The notes under the pieces: generated by a model
Seen by the model: the letters and a program-made list of their open reading frames with translations, nothing else
Database searches by the model: none
Told to the model about the DNA's origin: nothing
Part shown: positions 1-10,470 of the stretch, piece after piece
Layout of the letters: each line of letters opens with the position of its first letter
How positions within the stretch are numbered: the stretch's first letter is position 1
Translations under genes and position numbers: made by a program
NCBI GenBank assembly: GCA_018398765.1
Contig: JAHBMJ010000934.1
Span: 1-32,500 of the forward strand
Source: Chromera velia
Lineage: Eukaryota; Sar; Chromeraceae
DNA: 32,500 nt
Direction: 5' to 3'

Positions 1-40
1 AGAAACAAACAAACAAACAAACAAAGAGAGAGAGAGAGAG

Positions 41-87
<47 letters not shown>

Positions 88-102
88 AAGAAAGAAAAAA
101 AG

Positions 103-159
<57 letters not shown>

Positions 160-178
160 AAGAAAGAAAGAAAGAAAA
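1..178. repeat. GAAA/GA/CAAA simple-sequence tract
   Basis: The window opens with CAAA units, followed by alternating blocks of GAAA and GA repeats up to about base 178. It is purine-only on the plus strand apart from the first few units. No gene overlaps it. Confidence 0.95.
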
Positions 179-2640
179 GCTGCATGTCCATTCAATAAAC
201 TCTCATTCCCGGTATGTATGTATGCGTCGTCAAGGATCAATACCGTCATGCTGACTGAGGCTGACCTTCTCTGCATGACTCTGCGTCGCTCTCGTCCTTC
301 AAGAGAAACTTCTTGAAGTGTTGGGACCCCTCGCATGTGCATTGCCTGGCAGGGTGCAAAGGCAGGAAGGCAGGCAAGCCAAGTTTGTAAAAGAAGTAGA
401 CACTTTTCATTCAAACAAGGCACTGTAAAGGAGAGGAGCACCCCACGACCTGCAACTGTCCCGTGTTTTCAACGAAAAGCGGTTTTCAATTTTGCTTTTT
501 GTTGTTAGTTAGATGCTCCTTCTGTCTTCTGGACGAATTTCCTTCCCGCTATTTTTGCCCTCTTTTTCCTGCAGTTGAAAGACTAAAGAAACCCACTCCC
601 TCTTCGTACAGATTCACACACCTTTTCGAGCTTTCTGTCTGGCAGAAATTTGCATTGGGAACATAAACGCCGGCTCCGTGTGTCTGTCGGCATGCGCGCC
701 TGTCGTTCGCCTCTTCGCACAGCGCTGCATGAGGCAAACAGCAGCACAAGGACAAAAGAACGAAAAGGAAATGCCAACGCACGACCACTTGTGTAAGCGC
801 ATGCAGGAACGCTCCTTCGACACACGCCCACGCAGCCCGTGCACGCGTTGACATTCTTTCTTTGATTCTCCAGAATTGATTCGTAGTCCTCACGCCTGCG
901 CAGGCAACACTTTCGATAACTAGACACCCGATCCGAAGAGACAATTCAGAGAGAAGCAGCTGTGCTGATCTGACTGAAATCTTCTATGGCATGGTTGTAC
1001 TCTGAGAAAAAGGGAAAAGAGAGGAAGGGCAAAAAGATCAAACGAGACGCTTCTGATGAGCTGCCACAAGGCTGTGGATTCGACGAGAAGGGACGTCAAA
1101 GGCGACAATGTGAGCATCCAGCAAAAAATCCAGCGCATAGACAAGGGGAATAGTCACGCAATACAAAATTACTTCGACAAGCGCATACAGCAACGAGGCA
1201 TTTTGAAAGGACCAAGGGGGTACCCGAGGAGGAAGAATTGTTTGCTGTTAAGGGAATTAAATGGATTTGCTAATCTCGATGCGATACCTTGTGCATTGGT
1301 ATACCTTTGAGAGAGAGGGCGCGCACGAGAGAAAGAGAGAGAGACTGACGTTCGAGGCACTTGAATTGAAGTGGATTGGACGCATAGGGCACAGGCTTCT
1401 CTGACCCGGAACACGAGCACCTGCAAATCGCAATCACGCAGGGCGAGAGGGGGGGGGGAAGAGGGAGGGAGAGGAGAAATATGAAGGAGTGACTCATGAA
1501 TGATCGAATGTCGACGTAAGTGTGAGAATCTCTCGTCTTGACGTCGAAGCCTTGCAGCACGAAAAAGACAACTAAGGTAGGAGAATCTCTTCACTTGTTT
1601 CCGCAAGCCTATCAACGTGCCAACGTGACAATGGCTTACACTTACTACCTCCGGCTGATTCCTTTGGACGTCCCTCAGAGTCTCTTTCTGTTTCTGTTTC
1701 TGTTCGTGTCCTGCATTTTGGTGTCTGGAGGATGAGATGCCATTTGGATCTATTTAAACTTGTGTACATTTTTTCATTCATGCTATGCGAAATTGAGGTC
1801 CATTACAACCTGTGCATTTTTGTTTTTGTTTTTGAGAATGCAAAAAAAAGAGCCGGGCGCACTGACTGGCTGACGTTTTCGCTGTGTAGTCATCACGTTT
1901 GCACTCGCCCCCCTCGCACAGTGCCTTCATTTCTTCTGTGCATTCAGCTGCAAAAGAGCACAGACAAGTAAAAGCAGAAGAGCAGAAAGGTGTCAGTAAT
2001 TGCTCCGCAGAAAAGGCAACCTGGAAGTCAGGAAACCAGGAGCGAAAAAGAAATTGATTTTCTTTGAGAAGCTCTAGCGTAAGGGCTGAGGGAAGGCACA
2101 GTCCAGTACCTATAAGAATGGAATAGGCAGAAGGAAGAGCGCAGAACACACCAACCCGCAATTTTGGTGGGTTTGCGTGGAATACGGAAGGAACAGAAGC
2201 TTGAGGGAGAACGACAAGGTTGCGCATCCATATGTCTGTCTGCCTGTTCGCACACACACACACTGACTTATGTCACAGAAGTCCTTGCCTTCATGGGTAT
2301 ACTTCTTTTGATCTCCCGCTTTGCAAGTACACCTGCGTGAAGCCAAGTACAACGGGATGATTCCAAAAGCCTAGGCATTGCACGAAAGTGTAGGCTGAAA
2401 ATAGTGGAGATCTACGAGTACGCAAAACAGCCTTTACCAAGATGACACAAAGCAGAGAAGACCCCTGTCGAGCGACGTCATGTCGACACGCCTGAATCAA
2501 ATATGTGTTTGTACGTATGTGAGTACGTATGCCTCTCTTTTTCTCTCACGCACGCGCTTGTTGCTGAACTCAGAAGTGAAAACTTGCAACAGTAAAAAAG
2601 GGCTCTGCCTGCCGGGTGGCTGTCCTTCACTCTTTTGGTG
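179..2640. other. Mixed-composition region without a supportable gene
   Basis: Open frames occur on both strands, but they overlap each other, many start at non-ATG codons, and none has a recognisable domain, signal peptide or convincing exon boundary. The stretch at 1056-1310 (+) starts with a true ATG and is not low complexity, so it is the least unlikely coding piece, but nothing identifies it. Short GA-rich and CT-rich patches occur around 1310-1350 and 1440-1480. Confidence 0.5.
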
Positions 2641-2654
2641 CTGCATAGTGCCTT

Positions 2655-2760
2655 CTCCTTTCTTTCTTTCTTTCTTTCTTTCTTTCTGTCTTCCTTTCTT
2701 CCTTCCGTTCTTTCTTTCTTTCTTTCTTTCTGTCTGTCTGTCTGTCTGTCTGCCTCTCTT
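2655..2760. repeat. CTTT/CCTT/CTGT microsatellite
   Basis: Tetranucleotide runs of CTTT change into CCTT and then CTGT units. They lead directly into the 65-bp minisatellite that follows. The reading frames here are pure repeat translations and are not genes. Confidence 0.9.
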
Positions 2761-2770
2761 TCTTTTTGTC

Positions 2771-2955
2771 TGACTGACTGATTGCCAGTCTGTCAAAAAA
2801 AACTTTCTGTCTGTCTGTCTGTCTTTCTTTTTGTCTGACTGACTGATTGCCAGTCTGTCAAAAAAAACTGTCTATCTGTCTGTCTGTCTTTCTTTTTGTC
2901 TGACTGACTGATTGCCAGTCTGTCAAAAAAAACTGTCTGTCTGTCTGTCTATAGT
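2771..2955. repeat. 65-bp minisatellite, about 2.8 copies
   Basis: The motif TGACTGACTGATTGCCAGTC begins at 2771, 2836 and 2901, an exact 65-base period. Each unit continues with an A-run of eight and a CTGT tract, so the minisatellite appears to have grown out of the neighbouring tetranucleotide microsatellite. The last copy is cut short at about 2955. Confidence 0.93.
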
Positions 2956-3588
2956 TGACCGGTTGACTTCTTGATTAAAGGCAAGAAGAAGAGTGCACTT
3001 AAAGACAGATTCTGCACACACGTCGTCCATGTCGATCGGCGCAAAGCAAACCCACGCACATACAGACAGAACGACCGGAAAGTGTGTGCAAGGATTAAAA
3101 CCCTGCGAGCTGATTGGTGACTATTTAGTGACAAGTTCTTGCTGACTCGTATCTCCCCCCCTTCAGAGCTTTGCACTCGTTGCCGCCGTCGGACCCGTCG
3201 GCCTTGCAATTGCGTTTTTGCTCCGTGCTACACACTGCATCCAGCCACAAAAGGGAAAGAGAGTGAAAAGACTCGGCCCTCCAGGAAGCTCTGGCTTCGA
3301 CATGCACAGCATCTAAGAGTTGCCCTACTAAAAAGGCGATTGCAATCCCGTGGGAAATTCGAAGGACTCGAAATAGTGGAGAGCATATAAAATTCGAAGG
3401 AAGAATTGGGCGTAAAAGGCCCCGAATACACCCAGCCCTGACGGTGTTTGGTTTCAGAGATAGACATCCGCAGACTGCCGCACTTACTCTCCCACTGACC
3501 GACAGAATAGCTCACGTACCTCTCTTGCATTTTTTGGGACTCCTTTCATGGAACTCCGGGTTCAAACAATTGCACCTGCAATCAAGAA
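2956..3588. other. Unique sequence, no supportable gene
   Basis: The sequence is not repetitive, and the short overlapping open frames on both strands show no recognisable domain. I see no tRNA and no convincing splice chain. Confidence 0.45.
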
Positions 3589-3775
3589 GTCACACACGCA
3601 CATACACATACACTCACACACACACACACACACACACACGCATACACGTACACCTACAGACACGCACACACATGCCCACACACATGCACACACACATGCG
3701 CATACACATGCGCACACACATGTACACACACATGACACACGCACACACACACGCGCGCGCGCGCGCGTACGGATT
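3589..3775. repeat. CA-rich microsatellite with CATG/CGCG interruptions
   Basis: A CA-dinucleotide tract is interrupted by CATGCACA and CATACACA units and ends in a run of alternating CG. The long His/Thr-rich frames through it are repeat translations. Alternating purine-pyrimidine DNA of this kind can adopt Z-DNA; that is general knowledge and is not shown by the sequence. Confidence 0.93.
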
Positions 3776-4710
3776 CGCACACGCACCCAGACATTCAGCT
3801 TTACGCTATCTCACTCAGAACCTCTTTCACCCTTTTAACTCACCGACGCAGCCTGACCCATACTTAGACACGCATGCATGCACGCACAGACATACTCAAA
3901 TTCGCCCCCCGGTTTCTTCAGGCACTGGTTGCCGGTGTCTGTATCATCGTCCTGAGTGCAGCACGGCACCGAAGGAGAAGGTGAGATGAAGGAAGGAGAC
4001 GAAAACAAGAACACGGAGGGGAGATGAGCTGATCAAGTGAAGAGCCAAGAAGAAGGGCAAGCTTCAAGGAACTAACTGCAAACAATCAAGACGCGGGAAG
4101 AGAGAGAGAGAGCGCGCGAGCGAAAAAAAACGAAAGAAAGAAAGAAAGAAAGAAGGAAAGACAAAAAAAAAGCCGAAAGACAAAGCAAAGCTTCCAGGAA
4201 AAAACAGAGAGGGAAACCGAAAGAGCCAGAGAGGGGATGCACGAAAGGAGGAGAACGAAGTCAGCTGCTGCATGAGGAGACGGAGCTAGCTGCGTATGGG
4301 GACAGACAGAAGGAGCCCATGCACCTACCTCCTTGAGACCGCAAGTATCGTCTCCGGCTTCTGCCCCATTGATAGAGCAAGTGCCCTTGTCCACTGCAGG
4401 CAGGCAGCAGGAAGCAGGCAGGAGGAAGGAAGAAGAAGGAAGAGCAGGAAGAAGCCACGACAAATCCATTCAGTTCCACTCCGTTCGATTCAACCATTGT
4501 CCCCGTATGCACAGACTGGCAAGAAAGGAAGAAAGGGTAGAGGGAGGGCACAGGTACACTTCTTTTTCTGTCTCTCCCTGTCCAGGAAAGAATGCTCACA
4601 CACATTCACGCAATCACTCCCTCCCTCGCTCTCTCACACACGCAAAGCAGCTCCTTACTTATAGAGTCAGTCCTTTTTCGCACCGTGTCTGATTCAGTTG
4701 CTTACCGAAC
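3776..4710. other. Purine-rich and unique sequence, no supportable gene
   Basis: GA and GAAA patches lie at about 4095-4175. The rest is unique sequence with overlapping frames rich in Ser, Leu, Phe and Arg on both strands. These are typical of translated CT/GA-biased DNA. No domain or splice chain was recognised. Confidence 0.45.
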
Positions 4711-4714
4711 CTCA

Positions 4715-4766
<52 letters not shown>

Positions 4767-4862
4767 CTCTCTCTCACACACACGCTCTCTCTCTCCCTCT
4801 CTCCCTCTCTCCCTCTCTCTCTCTCTCCCTCCCCCCCCCTCTCTCTCACACACACACACCCT
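4711..4862. repeat. CT/CA compound microsatellite
   Basis: Blocks of CT and CA dinucleotides alternate, with a CTCC-like variant and a C-run near 4830. Frames across it are repeat translations. Confidence 0.93.
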
Positions 4863-5905
4863 ATCTCACGAACACAAAGCGCCCACCTTCCTCCCAGCAC
4901 TCAGTGGCAGTGCTGCCGCCTCTCGGGACGAATTTTGGCTGCCCACACTCGCACCTGCATGCATGCAGAGCCCGACAAGGAGACTATCAGAGAAGTGCAG
5001 GAAATGCAAGCGGGAGTGTCCTCTTTCTTCCTTCCGTTCTTTCGTTCCTTCTGCGGGAGGGACTTCGGTGCCCCTGGCAGGAAGGTAAACAACAGGCAGG
5101 AGCAAATACGTGGAGCGGCGCAAGACAGAAACACAAACAGACAAGAAAAAAGGAAAGGGGGACACTCTTAGGGCGCACTGCGATACAGTGAAGTGTCTCC
5201 TTTCTTTCTGAATTGAGGGAATCAATCAAATCAATGCGAAAGAAATGAAGTCTGCAGCCAGCCTCAATGCCTCCCTCCGTTGTCTCTGAATGTCCCTCCG
5301 GGCTTCATTGGCTGACTTAACATCGGGATCGCCAACCAGTATCTCCCTATTCCCAGGACCTGCGTCTGTCCGGCATTTGTCGTTCCTCTCTGCAGGTGTT
5401 CATGTAAGGGTGCTCCGGTGTTTTCTTGAGCAGAATGTTGTGAGAGAGGCAAAGGAAGGCGGGAGACCAGAGGCCCTTTTTGTTGTGAGTGACGCCTACA
5501 TGATCGCATGAATGAGGGGAATAGTGCTAATCGAAGCTTGAGAGGAAATGAATCTTCATTTGATGGCTGTATGCCGAGTTATCTTTCTATTTCTCTTCTG
5601 ACAAACGGACCTCTCTCCCTTTCCCTCCTGTCCTTCTGCGCCTCTTCCTCGTTCTCTCTCTCCGACTGCTCTTCCTCCTCCCTCTGTTCCTCCTCTTCGA
5701 AAGCGGTGATACCTCCTCGATGGCTGAAGGAGAGGGACTCCGAGGGGGAAGGGGGGAGGGGGGAGGGGAAGCGCGGATTCCGGAGAGCTCGCAGGTGTCC
5801 GTGCGGACCCACTGGCAGCTGCCTGGTGCAGGACATAACAATGGACACCCAGAGAGGGAAGATAAAGAGGACATCCATGCGGAGGGGGGGGGAATAGAAC
5901 AAGCT
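4863..5905. other. Unique sequence, no supportable gene
   Basis: Several medium-length frames overlap on both strands. None has a recognisable domain, and those on the minus strand between 5556 and 5900 are Ser/Pro/Arg-rich translations of CT-biased DNA. No RNA gene was seen. Confidence 0.4.
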
Positions 5906-5927
5906 CTGTCTGTCGGTCTGTCTGTCG

Positions 5928-5975
<48 letters not shown>

Positions 5976-6004
5976 GCCCGTCTGTCTGTCGGTCTGTCTG
6001 TCCA

Positions 6005-6038
<34 letters not shown>

Positions 6039-6076
6039 GGTCTGTCTGTCTGTCTGTCTGTCTTCTGTCTGTCCAA
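5906..6076. repeat. CTGT tetranucleotide microsatellite
   Basis: About 40 CTGT units, with occasional CGGT, CCGT and CATC variants, cover this stretch. It gives spurious Cys/Leu/Ser frames on the plus strand and Asp/Arg/Gln/Thr frames on the minus strand. Confidence 0.95.
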
Positions 6077-6202
6077 CTGACGAACCTGCGTAAATGAATG
6101 AGTGAGTCAGTGAGTCAGCGGAGGGAGTACGTGAGTGAAAGAGAGATTGATTACGTGAGTGCGTGAGGTTGGGAGGTTGGGAGGGTGGGAGTGTGGGACT
6201 GT

Positions 6203-6206
6203 GGGA

Positions 6207-6266
<60 letters not shown>

Positions 6267-6295
6267 GGGAGGGAGGGAGGGAGGGAGCGAGAGAG
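6203..6295. repeat. GT/GA/GGGA compound microsatellite
   Basis: A GT run passes into GA, then GGGA units. It lies just right of short degenerate GTGAGT and GGTTGGGA units at 6100-6200. Confidence 0.93.
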
Positions 6296-6595
6296 AAAGC
6301 CTGTGTCCAGGATTGTGTGTCTGTGTGCACAGGCGTGCTGACAGGCCGGTTGACTTACACATTGACTGACTCTGTCATTGATTGATCTACATGAATGCAT
6401 GGATGCAAACCATCATATATATACCAAGGCACCGAGTGACTGACTTTCTATCTTGCGCAAAACGAACTTGTACAGTGCCTACAAAGTGCCCTGACCTTTT
6501 CTCCAGTCATGGTTTGGAAGGATGAGGAGTATGTTGCCTGTTCCGGTCGGGTGACAGTCTTCTGCCCCTCCTCCTCCCTCTGCCTGTTGTTGGTG

Positions 6596-6814
6596 TCAGA
6601 AGGGGGGGGGGCCGAATAGCCGGAATGCCCTGCTGCCCCTCAGCGCAGATTCCACGTAGGAAACCAGGCGGGAAGCAGACAGCTCGAGAGAGTTTGCCAC
6701 TTTTTCTGGCTCCTCACCGAGCATCTTGTGTGCTCGACTCCCATGTAGACCAGACACACCCAGAGAAGCGCAGAGGAACAGAAGAAGGGTCAGGGCAGTC
6801 CTGTGCCGTCTCAT
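6596..6814 (-). CDS. Possible small secreted protein or first exon
   Basis: A minus-strand frame of 72 codons starts at a true ATG (6814). Its N-terminus looks like a classical signal peptide: basic residues RRHR, then a hydrophobic core TLLLFLCASLGVSG at about residues 7-21, followed by a polar region. The C-terminus (RLFGPPPF) is translated from a C/G-run and is unlikely to be real, so the frame may be a first exon that splices out somewhere after SYVESAL. I recognise no family. The signal-peptide shape is the only positive evidence; there is no identified downstream exon and no RNA support. It could also be chance. Confidence 0.33.
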   Translation of the reverse strand: MRRHRTALTLLLFLCASLGVSGLHGSRAHKMLGEEPEKVANSLELSASRLVSYVESALRGSRAFRLFGPPPF

Positions 6815-7217
6815 GATTGCACCCTCCGAGCGCTTTTTCTCCTACGACACAGCTACAGAACCTCTGGACAAATTGCTCGGCCCCGTCGCCTCACACATCA
6901 TAGTACGTGACCGACAAGAAAAAGTCAACAACAGTTGAATTCTCTCTCACTTTGCGACATGGTTACTATCGGTCGCTTGTGTCTTTCAAAAGAGCTCTGT
7001 TCCTGTACACCTGGAGTAAATCTTCGGCGTAGGCCTACCACACAAAACTGTGCTTCAATGGACACCATGTAAGACAATGCAATTGCTTCTTCTATATATT
7101 CAACAGCACGGAATCTATAACGAATATGCATGTACACCCTCTGCGTCAATTTACGTTAAATCCTACCGATACAGACACTCAATGCATGCACTATACCAAG
7201 ACCAACTCAATTTGGCA
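6815..7217. other. AT-richer sequence without a gene
   Basis: Short frames only. Composition becomes more AT-rich toward the inverted repeat that follows. I see no RNA gene. Confidence 0.4.
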
Positions 7218-7545
7218 CGATTACGATTGCGATTGCAAATGTGAACAATATTTTTATCAGGCAAACAGTCTTTTGAGACTTGCAACATGTTTTTGATAAT
7301 ATTCGTGAAGTTTGTGCATTCGTACGCGCGACCGATTATGTTTGCCAAAAATATGAAAATTTAAAGCCGGGCGGCCCAAAAAAATTGAGTCCCGATTTTG
7401 AATTTTCATATTTTTTGCAAGCGTAATCGGTCGTGCGAAAATTTGCACAGACTTCACGAATATTATCAAAAACATGTTGCAAGTCTTAAAAGACTGTTTG
7501 CGCGATAAAAATATTTTTCACATTTGCAATCACAATCGTAATTGG
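7218..7545. repeat. Long imperfect inverted repeat (foldback or MITE-like element)
   Basis: Two arms of about 145 bases (7218-7362 and 7400-7545) are near-perfect reverse complements. They share, in order, GATTGCAAATGTG, AATATTTTTATC, CAAACAGTCTTTT, GACTTGCAACATG, TTTTTGATAATATTCGTGAAG, CGACCGATTA and AATATGAAAATT. By eye they match at roughly nine bases in ten. The central spacer is about 37 bases and GC-rich (GCCGGGCGGCCC). No target-site duplication is obvious, and a TA run (7547-7561) follows the right arm. It carries no coding capacity. It could be a non-autonomous foldback transposon or a hairpin RNA source. Confidence 0.85.
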
Positions 7546-8167
7546 CTGTATATATATATATGAACGACATAAGGCGATGATAAAAGCTTAAATGGCCCAT
7601 CGGATTTTTTTTTTTTCACGATGGTTATATATGCAATTAAGGGCAGCATATATAGGGGGTCCGCGCTGATCGACTGACCTTCGTCGGATCGTGCCAGCTA
7701 GAAAGTGCATGCATGCATGCATGCTCTCGATCGACACGAGATCCGAGGTCAGAATGCATGCATGAACTACAGAAGTGAGTCTTGATTGTGCATCAGTAAT
7801 CGAGCCAATGAATGAACTCCCAAAGCTCCAGAGGAGTTGCTGTCAAGATTGTGTTTCAGAGTCTCTCGATCGGTGTGACGCGTGCTGCATGCCCAGACCT
7901 GCATGTGCGTGCACGCACCATCTGACAGTCGAGATCGATCGCAAGTCTGACAGCGTGACTGACGACCCCTGCATCTAGGGATGCAGACAGAACGAAAGCA
8001 CGATTGCACTGACCGGCTCTCAAGTTTCTTCGTATAGATTCTCCCACAGTGCAGCCGAGCTTCCCACTCGCCCAGATTCCAACACAGCTTTTCAGTATCC
8101 GAAGAAGTATATTAATATAAGCGGTCTTTACAGAAAATATATAACTGTCAATTCTTCGAAAGTTCCA
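7546..8167. promoter_or_regulatory. Upstream region of the membrane-protein gene at 8168
   Basis: This non-coding stretch contains a TA run (7547-7561), GCATGCATGCATGCATGC at about 7707, and an imperfect palindrome (CTGACC..TCGGATC..GTG at about 7674 pairing with CACGAGATCCGAGGTCAG at about 7736). An AAATATATAACT motif lies about 30 bases before the start codon of the gene at 8168. Calling it a promoter is inference from position; no confirmed element is visible. Confidence 0.35.
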
Positions 8168-9139
8168 ATGGACAGCTGGGCCAGACACGAACAATCGGCT
8201 GAGGGGCCGAGCTTACCTCTGCCTGCCCACTCAGGAGATGTCACGCCCTCTTCTCGTTATCCTCTACAAGACACCTTCTACAATTCGCTCGTCTGCTCAC
8301 ATATCGTTGTGACATTTGTGTACGTTTCCCTGTGTATCCTGCTCAAGCTTGTTGCACAGAGGGGCACAAAAAACAATGTGGGTCAAGGGCACATTATCAC
8401 ATGGGTCGCTTGTGTGATGGTGGGGGGCGGGGTGGCACTCCAGACCCGCCACTCGTTCCTCAGCTGCAACCCAAAAGTCCTCAAAGACCATCCACCTATG
8501 GTCGAGCTCCCATTCGCCCAAGCATTCGTCTACGCATTCGGAAGTTGCACAGTTTCAAGCAGCCTCCACCTATACCTGATGGGAGTGAAGGAGAAAACCA
8601 GAAAAGCGAGCAGGGGGGGGCTGAGTTTTTGGTTTCTTTTGATTTGCACAGTCGTGTCTCTGTGCATGACGGCGAACGCGTACTTTTATATGACCAATCA
8701 GCTTCTGGCTCTTCCTGCCTGGAGTTCATATCACTGGGAGGTGTTGTGGGAGATGTGCGTGATTGGATCTGTGTTTCCCGTCTATGACGGAAGCAACCTG
8801 TATGCGCTTTGTATGTGGTTGTACACGGGTTCTTTGAACTTTGTGGAGCATCATGTGATGAACGCAGCCTGGGTGGGCAGCGTGACCATAGCAGCCGTCC
8901 TGCTGTTCACAGTTTTTGACGGTCACTGGTTGTCAATGTGGTTCAATCCCGGCCTCGGAATGTCCGTACGCGCAGCCGTGCAGCTGATTCCCGCATTCGC
9001 TTTCCTCCTCCCCCACTTCCTCTGCATCTTCCGTTACCTGCTGGCGGCCCCTTCCAAGAAGGAAACCTCAGGCAGAGCAGGTGGAGGCATTCTGGTGCCT
9101 CTCCATGGAGAGGCAGATCCAGAAAAGGGGGTGCACTAG
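8168..9139 (+). CDS. Intronless multi-pass membrane protein, family unknown
   Basis: A 323-residue frame runs from an ATG in good context (CCAATGG) to TAG. After a polar N-terminus of about 40 residues, hydrophobic segments fall near residues 42-63, 75-92, 115-138, 152-175, 189-222 (less clear, may be one or two), 232-256 and 268-291. That suggests six to eight membrane spans. The short C-terminal tail is Gly/Lys-rich and polar. Visible features are HPPMVELPF just before the third span and NFVEHHVMNAAWVG entering a late span. I recognise no family. The proline loop followed by a span loosely recalls the DRAM/TMEM150/Frag1 group, but that is a guess. There is no Lys in the last span as microbial rhodopsins need. 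The codon pattern looks coding throughout, and the overlapping frames on either strand are shadows. Confidence 0.75.
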   Translation: MDSWARHEQSAEGPSLPLPAHSGDVTPSSRYPLQDTFYNSLVCSHIVVTFVYVSLCILLKLVAQRGTKNNVGQGHIITWVACVMVGGGVALQTRHSFLSCNPKVLKDHPPMVELPFAQAFVYAFGSCTVSSSLHLYLMGVKEKTRKASRGGLSFWFLLICTVVSLCMTANAYFYMTNQLLALPAWSSYHWEVLWEMCVIGSVFPVYDGSNLYALCMWLYTGSLNFVEHHVMNAAWVGSVTIAAVLLFTVFDGHWLSMWFNPGLGMSVRAAVQLIPAFAFLLPHFLCIFRYLLAAPSKKETSGRAGGGILVPLHGEADPEKGVH

Positions 9140-9899
9140 AGAGGGAGAGACGGGTAGATAGACAGACAGACAGAAAAAAGGCAAACAGGCAGGCTGAGAG
9201 AAATGGGAGAGAATCAAAAGTTGCCCCCTGCATCTGACAGAATGTGTATGAATGCGGACGTCGAAAGTTCAAGTCAGCGTTGGGAGGACCTCGGGGAGTC
9301 AATGCGTTCGACGTCAGTTCCTCAGTGAGGGTCGGACAGCCCGGGGCCCCCAGGGTGGCCAGCATTTGGATGTGCATGTAGGTACCTCTGCATTCATTCA
9401 TGATCGGAACCTGCCTCTTTGCCTACCTGCACACGCATGACTCCAGTATGAGGAGTCGACCAGCGCAGGAAGAACGAGGCAGGGTGTTACTCGGAATCAC
9501 TGACAGACTGTTGTTGATGTCTGGAGACTCGATCAGAACCAGATTCAGGGAGCAGCCAAAAGAAAAGCGAACGGGAGAGAGAGGGACGCAGTCTGCGGTG
9601 TTCTACAGAAAGAAGATACGCAGCTAGGTAGACAGGAAATGCCGACTTTCAGACGAACGGATAGATAAAATTCATGCACACAGACGGTAGAATGTGCATA
9701 CACACTCGCCTCGCAAATACAGCTGCACATACTCGGGCACAAACTTTGAATGGGGGTAAGGGACTAAGACGGGCAGGCGAGACAAGAAAAGAAAAGAAAA
9801 AAACGAGACAGGCTCAAGCTCAAAGGATTCAAAACAAAAAGGACCGAAGGCACAAGAGGAGTCTGGAAGGTTTTTTAACTTTTCTAGCTTCTATGTAAC
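9140..9899. other. Downstream intergenic sequence, no supportable gene
   Basis: Short GA and CAGA repeats occur just after the stop of the membrane-protein gene, followed by unique sequence. Small overlapping frames show no recognisable domain or splice chain. Confidence 0.4.
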
Positions 9900-10470
9900 C
9901 TGAATGGAATTCAAGACAAATATGAAAATGATTCCCGATTTTAAAAGGTCACACATGGTTAACCACAAAAATCATAATCATACGGTTTTAACTTTTAACT
10001 CGGCCCCCCGGGTATTAATTCAAAAATCCTTTGTATGATCACAGTTAACTTAGAAATAAGGCTTTAGGTCATAACCGGTGATACCATGCGTTATCCCTAT
10101 AATACACCTAGTAATACACAAATTAACAAGTTGAATTCCGACTCGACTGAGTCAATAGTGAAATATAACAACCTGAATGGCAAAATAAACAAAAACTTTG
10201 TTTAAAACATTCTATATGTACTAGATTAAGAAATATTACTTGAGCTATACATTTTGATTTTAAAAAACCACAAATTATATAATACAATATGAAACTATTT
10301 TAAACTATATCGAACTTTAAAGTTAATATGGATAAAAGTTTGTACACACTTCTATATTTACATCATCAACACGATCATGGTTACACTGTCATATTAAATA
10401 CTGTACGTTCAAATTCAGTAAAGCACACATAACAAAAACAATCACTTGAACTTGACTGAGAGAAGCTCAT
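9900..10470. other. AT-rich island, non-coding
   Basis: Composition changes abruptly to AT-rich with stops in all frames. A short GC patch (GGCCCCCCGGG) sits at about 10001-10012. I see no gene, RNA or clear terminal repeats. Similar islands occur at 24401-24660, 26300-27100 and 29870-30590, so this may be decayed mobile DNA. Confidence 0.6.

Noticed and set aside
3444..3989. Long plus-strand frame rich in His/Thr
   Set aside because: It is a translation of the CA microsatellite with no domain; adjacent frames are equally open.
5556..6362. 268-codon minus-strand frame with Asp/Arg/Gln/Thr repeats
   Set aside because: Most of it is the CTGT microsatellite read on the opposite strand, and the rest is Ser/Pro/Leu from CT repeats.
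8168..9139. Microbial rhodopsin
   Set aside because: The number of spans invites it, but the last span has no Lys for retinal and no rhodopsin motif is visible.
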